Shown piece after piece: positions 62,239 to 64,000 of a stretch of 64,000 nt of DNA. Position 1 is the stretch's first letter. Every line of letters starts with the position of its first letter. The translations under genes were made by a program, and so were the position numbers. The notes under the pieces were generated by a model. It saw only the letters and a list, made by a program, of their open reading frames with translations, did not search any database and was not told the origin of the DNA. The DNA is from Alphaproteobacteria bacterium (lineage in GTDB: Bacteria > Pseudomonadota > Alphaproteobacteria > Sphingomonadales > Kordiimonadaceae): contig SBGU01000056.1 in assembly GCA_006226495.1 (NCBI GenBank), positions 147,294-211,293 on the forward strand, read 5' to 3'.

Positions 62239-64000
62239 TCAGCGGCTGTTGCCACCGTCCGCGCCGGCGTGACCGCCGATGTGCGCATCCAGGAAATTGA
62301 GTGCGCTCTGGTAATAGATGCGCCGGTCCACAGGGCGGGTAAGCTGGTGTTCAGAACCCTTGAGCACGATGAAATTGAAATCCTTGCGATATTTTTTCAG
62401 CATCGAGGCCATCTGCCGGCCCTGGTCGAACGGCACATTGGTGTCGTGCGTGGAATGCAGCATCAGCACGGGGATGCGCACCTGGTCGGCACGCGCGAGC
62501 GGCGAACGGCGCCTGAGCACATAATCGGACAACCGGCCCCGGATGCGCGGCACGGTCAGCATATAAAACCGGTGGGTTTCAAGATAGGCGACCAGATGGT
62601 CGAGGCTGGTGACCCCGTTGAGGCTGATGGCACAGGCGAACAGGTCGTCGTCCTTGATGGCCGACATCAGGGCGGCATAACCGCCGTAGGATCCGCCCAT
62701 CACACACATGTTGCCGGGTTCGGCATAACCCGCTTCCACCAGCCATTCGGCGGCGGTGCGCACATCCGATTGCATGTCGCGGCCCCATTCGCCATACCCC
62801 GCGCGGCGCCAGCTTTCGCCAAAACCGCTCGAGCCCCGGAAATTGGGCTGCAGCACCGTGTAGCCATTGGCGGTGAGCCAGCTTACGAGCGGGTCGTAAC
62901 TTGCCGATACACGCCGGACCGGCCCGCCATGCACCAGCACCACCGCGCGCCCCGTGGGGCCGGTGGCCGGTCGGCTGAGCACGGCATGCATGATGCCGTC
63001 CTTGCGTTTTTCAAGCGGAATCCACACGCCTTCGGTGTCGGGCACCGGCCAGGTATCTTCCACCGGGTCATGGGCCAGCCGGTCAACCTTGTCGCTGTCG
63101 CGGTCATAGAGGAAATAACGGATCGGGCCGCGGTCGCTGATGCTGTGGTACAGTTCGCGCCGGCCATCGCGGCTGGCGGAAAACAGGCCGACATGGCTGA
63201 CCCCCAGCCGCACCGCGATATCCTCGAGCCGGGCGCGGTGGTCGGCCCGCCAGATGATTTCTTCGGCCCCATCCGCCACGAAGGACGCGCCCACCGCCAG
63301 GTCGGTCACCGGGTCCAGGATCGCGGCGGCCATATCGTACCGGTCGCTGCCGGCAAGCTTGGCGATCATGCGGCCGGTGCGGATATCCATGCGCCACAGC
63401 GCGCGGGTGTCGCTGGCATGGCCTGACAGCACAAGCGCCGTGGCACCCCCGGCTTCAACCGCCAGCACCGACAGGCCGGGGTCGTCGAAATAGTCGCGGT
63501 CGGCAATCGCCTGCCAGCTTCCGTCGGCCTGCCGGCCATAAAAAAGCTGGCGGCGACCGCGGAAACCTTCGCCCAGTTGCACATCACCCTCGGGCGACGC
63601 CCACCAACGGATGACCGGGGTCCAGGCGCTGATGATCTTTTCGCTGACGCCCGTGATGGCATTCACCTTGTAAACTGCCGGAAAGCCGGGCACAGCACTG
63701 TCTTCCCACTGCATCAGGATGCTGGTCGGGTCGTCCGGCAGGGCCGACAGCAAGACGGGCGGCAATTCGTCCGGGCGCGGGCCGCCGCCTTCGATCAGCG
63801 GGCTCAGGCGCGCAATATGGGCGTCATACAGCACCAGGCCATGTTCTTTCAGGGACACCAGAAGCCGGCCGCCGCCCACCCAGGCAAGCCAGTTGAGATC
63901 GTCGCGCCGATAGGGAAGCTGGTCACCGTCGTCGGGGCTTTTGTCGGCGTTCCAGACCACAAGCACCTGTTCGTCGCCCTTGCGCGCACGGGCCGCCAGG
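62239..64000 (-). CDS. S9 (prolyl oligopeptidase) family peptidase, 3' part
   Basis: The frame runs through the right edge of the window, so the N terminus lies outside. A seven-blade beta-propeller region (residues before about 330 of the visible part) is followed by the peptidase domain: oxyanion GxxGxGE-type LQPNFRGSSGFGE, catalytic serine in GGSYGGYAA, Asp in STHDTNVP and His in GSEHQL. It cleaves peptides, probably in cooperation with the adjacent peptide importer. Whether it has a signal peptide cannot be seen. Confidence 0.93.
   Translation of the reverse strand, partial: LAARARKGDEQVLVVWNADKSPDDGDQLPYRRDDLNWLAWVGGGRLLVSLKEHGLVLYDAHIARLSPLIEGGGPRPDELPPVLLSALPDDPTSILMQWEDSAVPGFPAVYKVNAITGVSEKIISAWTPVIRWWASPEGDVQLGEGFRGRRQLFYGRQADGSWQAIADRDYFDDPGLSVLAVEAGGATALVLSGHASDTRALWRMDIRTGRMIAKLAGSDRYDMAAAILDPVTDLAVGASFVADGAEEIIWRADHRARLEDIAVRLGVSHVGLFSASRDGRRELYHSISDRGPIRYFLYDRDSDKVDRLAHDPVEDTWPVPDTEGVWIPLEKRKDGIMHAVLSRPATGPTGRAVVLVHGGPVRRVSASYDPLVSWLTANGYTVLQPNFRGSSGFGESWRRAGYGEWGRDMQSDVRTAAEWLVEAGYAEPGNMCVMGGSYGGYAALMSAIKDDDLFACAISLNGVTSLDHLVAYLETHRFYMLTVPRIRGRLSDYVLRRRSPLARADQVRIPVLMLHSTHDTNVPFDQGRQMASMLKKYRKDFNFIVLKGSEHQLTRPVDRRIYYQSALNFLDAHIGGHAGADGGNSR

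Overview
The window looks like chromosomal DNA of a GC-rich alphaproteobacterium. The evidence is gene content and codon use: several TonB-dependent receptors, a CpaA-F/TadBC (Tad) pilus locus, OxyR/AhpC/AhpD, and two perfect TTAA-N7-TTAA boxes, the motif bound by the alphaproteobacterial cell-cycle regulator CtrA. I could not assign a genus. I saw no insertion sequence, prophage or CRISPR array.

Layout. 1-5.9 kb: the 5' part of a TonB receptor, a small unknown gene, a LysR regulator with matching palindromes on both sides, and an iron-uptake pair (siderophore receptor plus PepSY membrane protein) behind a Fur-like box. 6-12.6 kb: a P-type ATPase, an FGE-fold exported protein, and a two-subunit sodium:solute symporter. 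12.7-17 kb: tRNA-Val(GAC), N-formylglutamate amidohydrolase, a complete TonB receptor, and an unannotated small-RNA candidate. 17.3-23 kb: an LpxH-like phosphoesterase with a glycosyltransferase, a membrane protein with a CtrA box, typA/bipA, and a gamma-glutamylcyclotransferase-like gene. 23-28.7 kb: two paralogous FtsX-type permeases around a flavodoxin-fold oxidoreductase. 28.9-32.4 kb: two small stress-type membrane proteins, a DadA-like oxidase, an IMPase/HisN enzyme and a lysophospholipase-like hydrolase.

32.5-47.1 kb is the Tad pilus region. It has three parts: a leftward TadG-TadE-TadE set, a rightward vWA/TadG-TadE-TadE set, and flp followed by cpaA, cpaB-F, tadB and tadC. A perfect CtrA box lies upstream of flp. 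47.5-50.3 kb is a peroxide-defence module: ahpC and ahpD face oxyR, and a SnoaL-like protein follows. 50.6-52.3 kb holds a double-GNAT acetyltransferase and a haem-type membrane protein.

52.36-54.65 kb is an AT-richer island holding a compact restriction-modification cassette: a ribbon-helix-helix protein, a C5 cytosine methyltransferase and a NotI-family endonuclease. A large palindrome sits over its promoter. This is the most likely horizontally acquired system in the window. 54.8-64 kb holds a pair of exported amidohydrolases (one lacks the HxH metal motif), a TPR membrane protein, a solute-binding protein, a dihaem cytochrome c, a POT peptide transporter and the 3' part of an S9 peptidase.

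The less expected signals are in DNA rather than genes: the sRNA candidate at about 17.05 kb, the restriction-modification palindrome at 54.63 kb, the LysR-box pair, the CtrA boxes, and a 16-bp palindrome present twice near 50.6 kb (42 bp apart) and once inside hisN, where it coincides with codons unusual for that gene.
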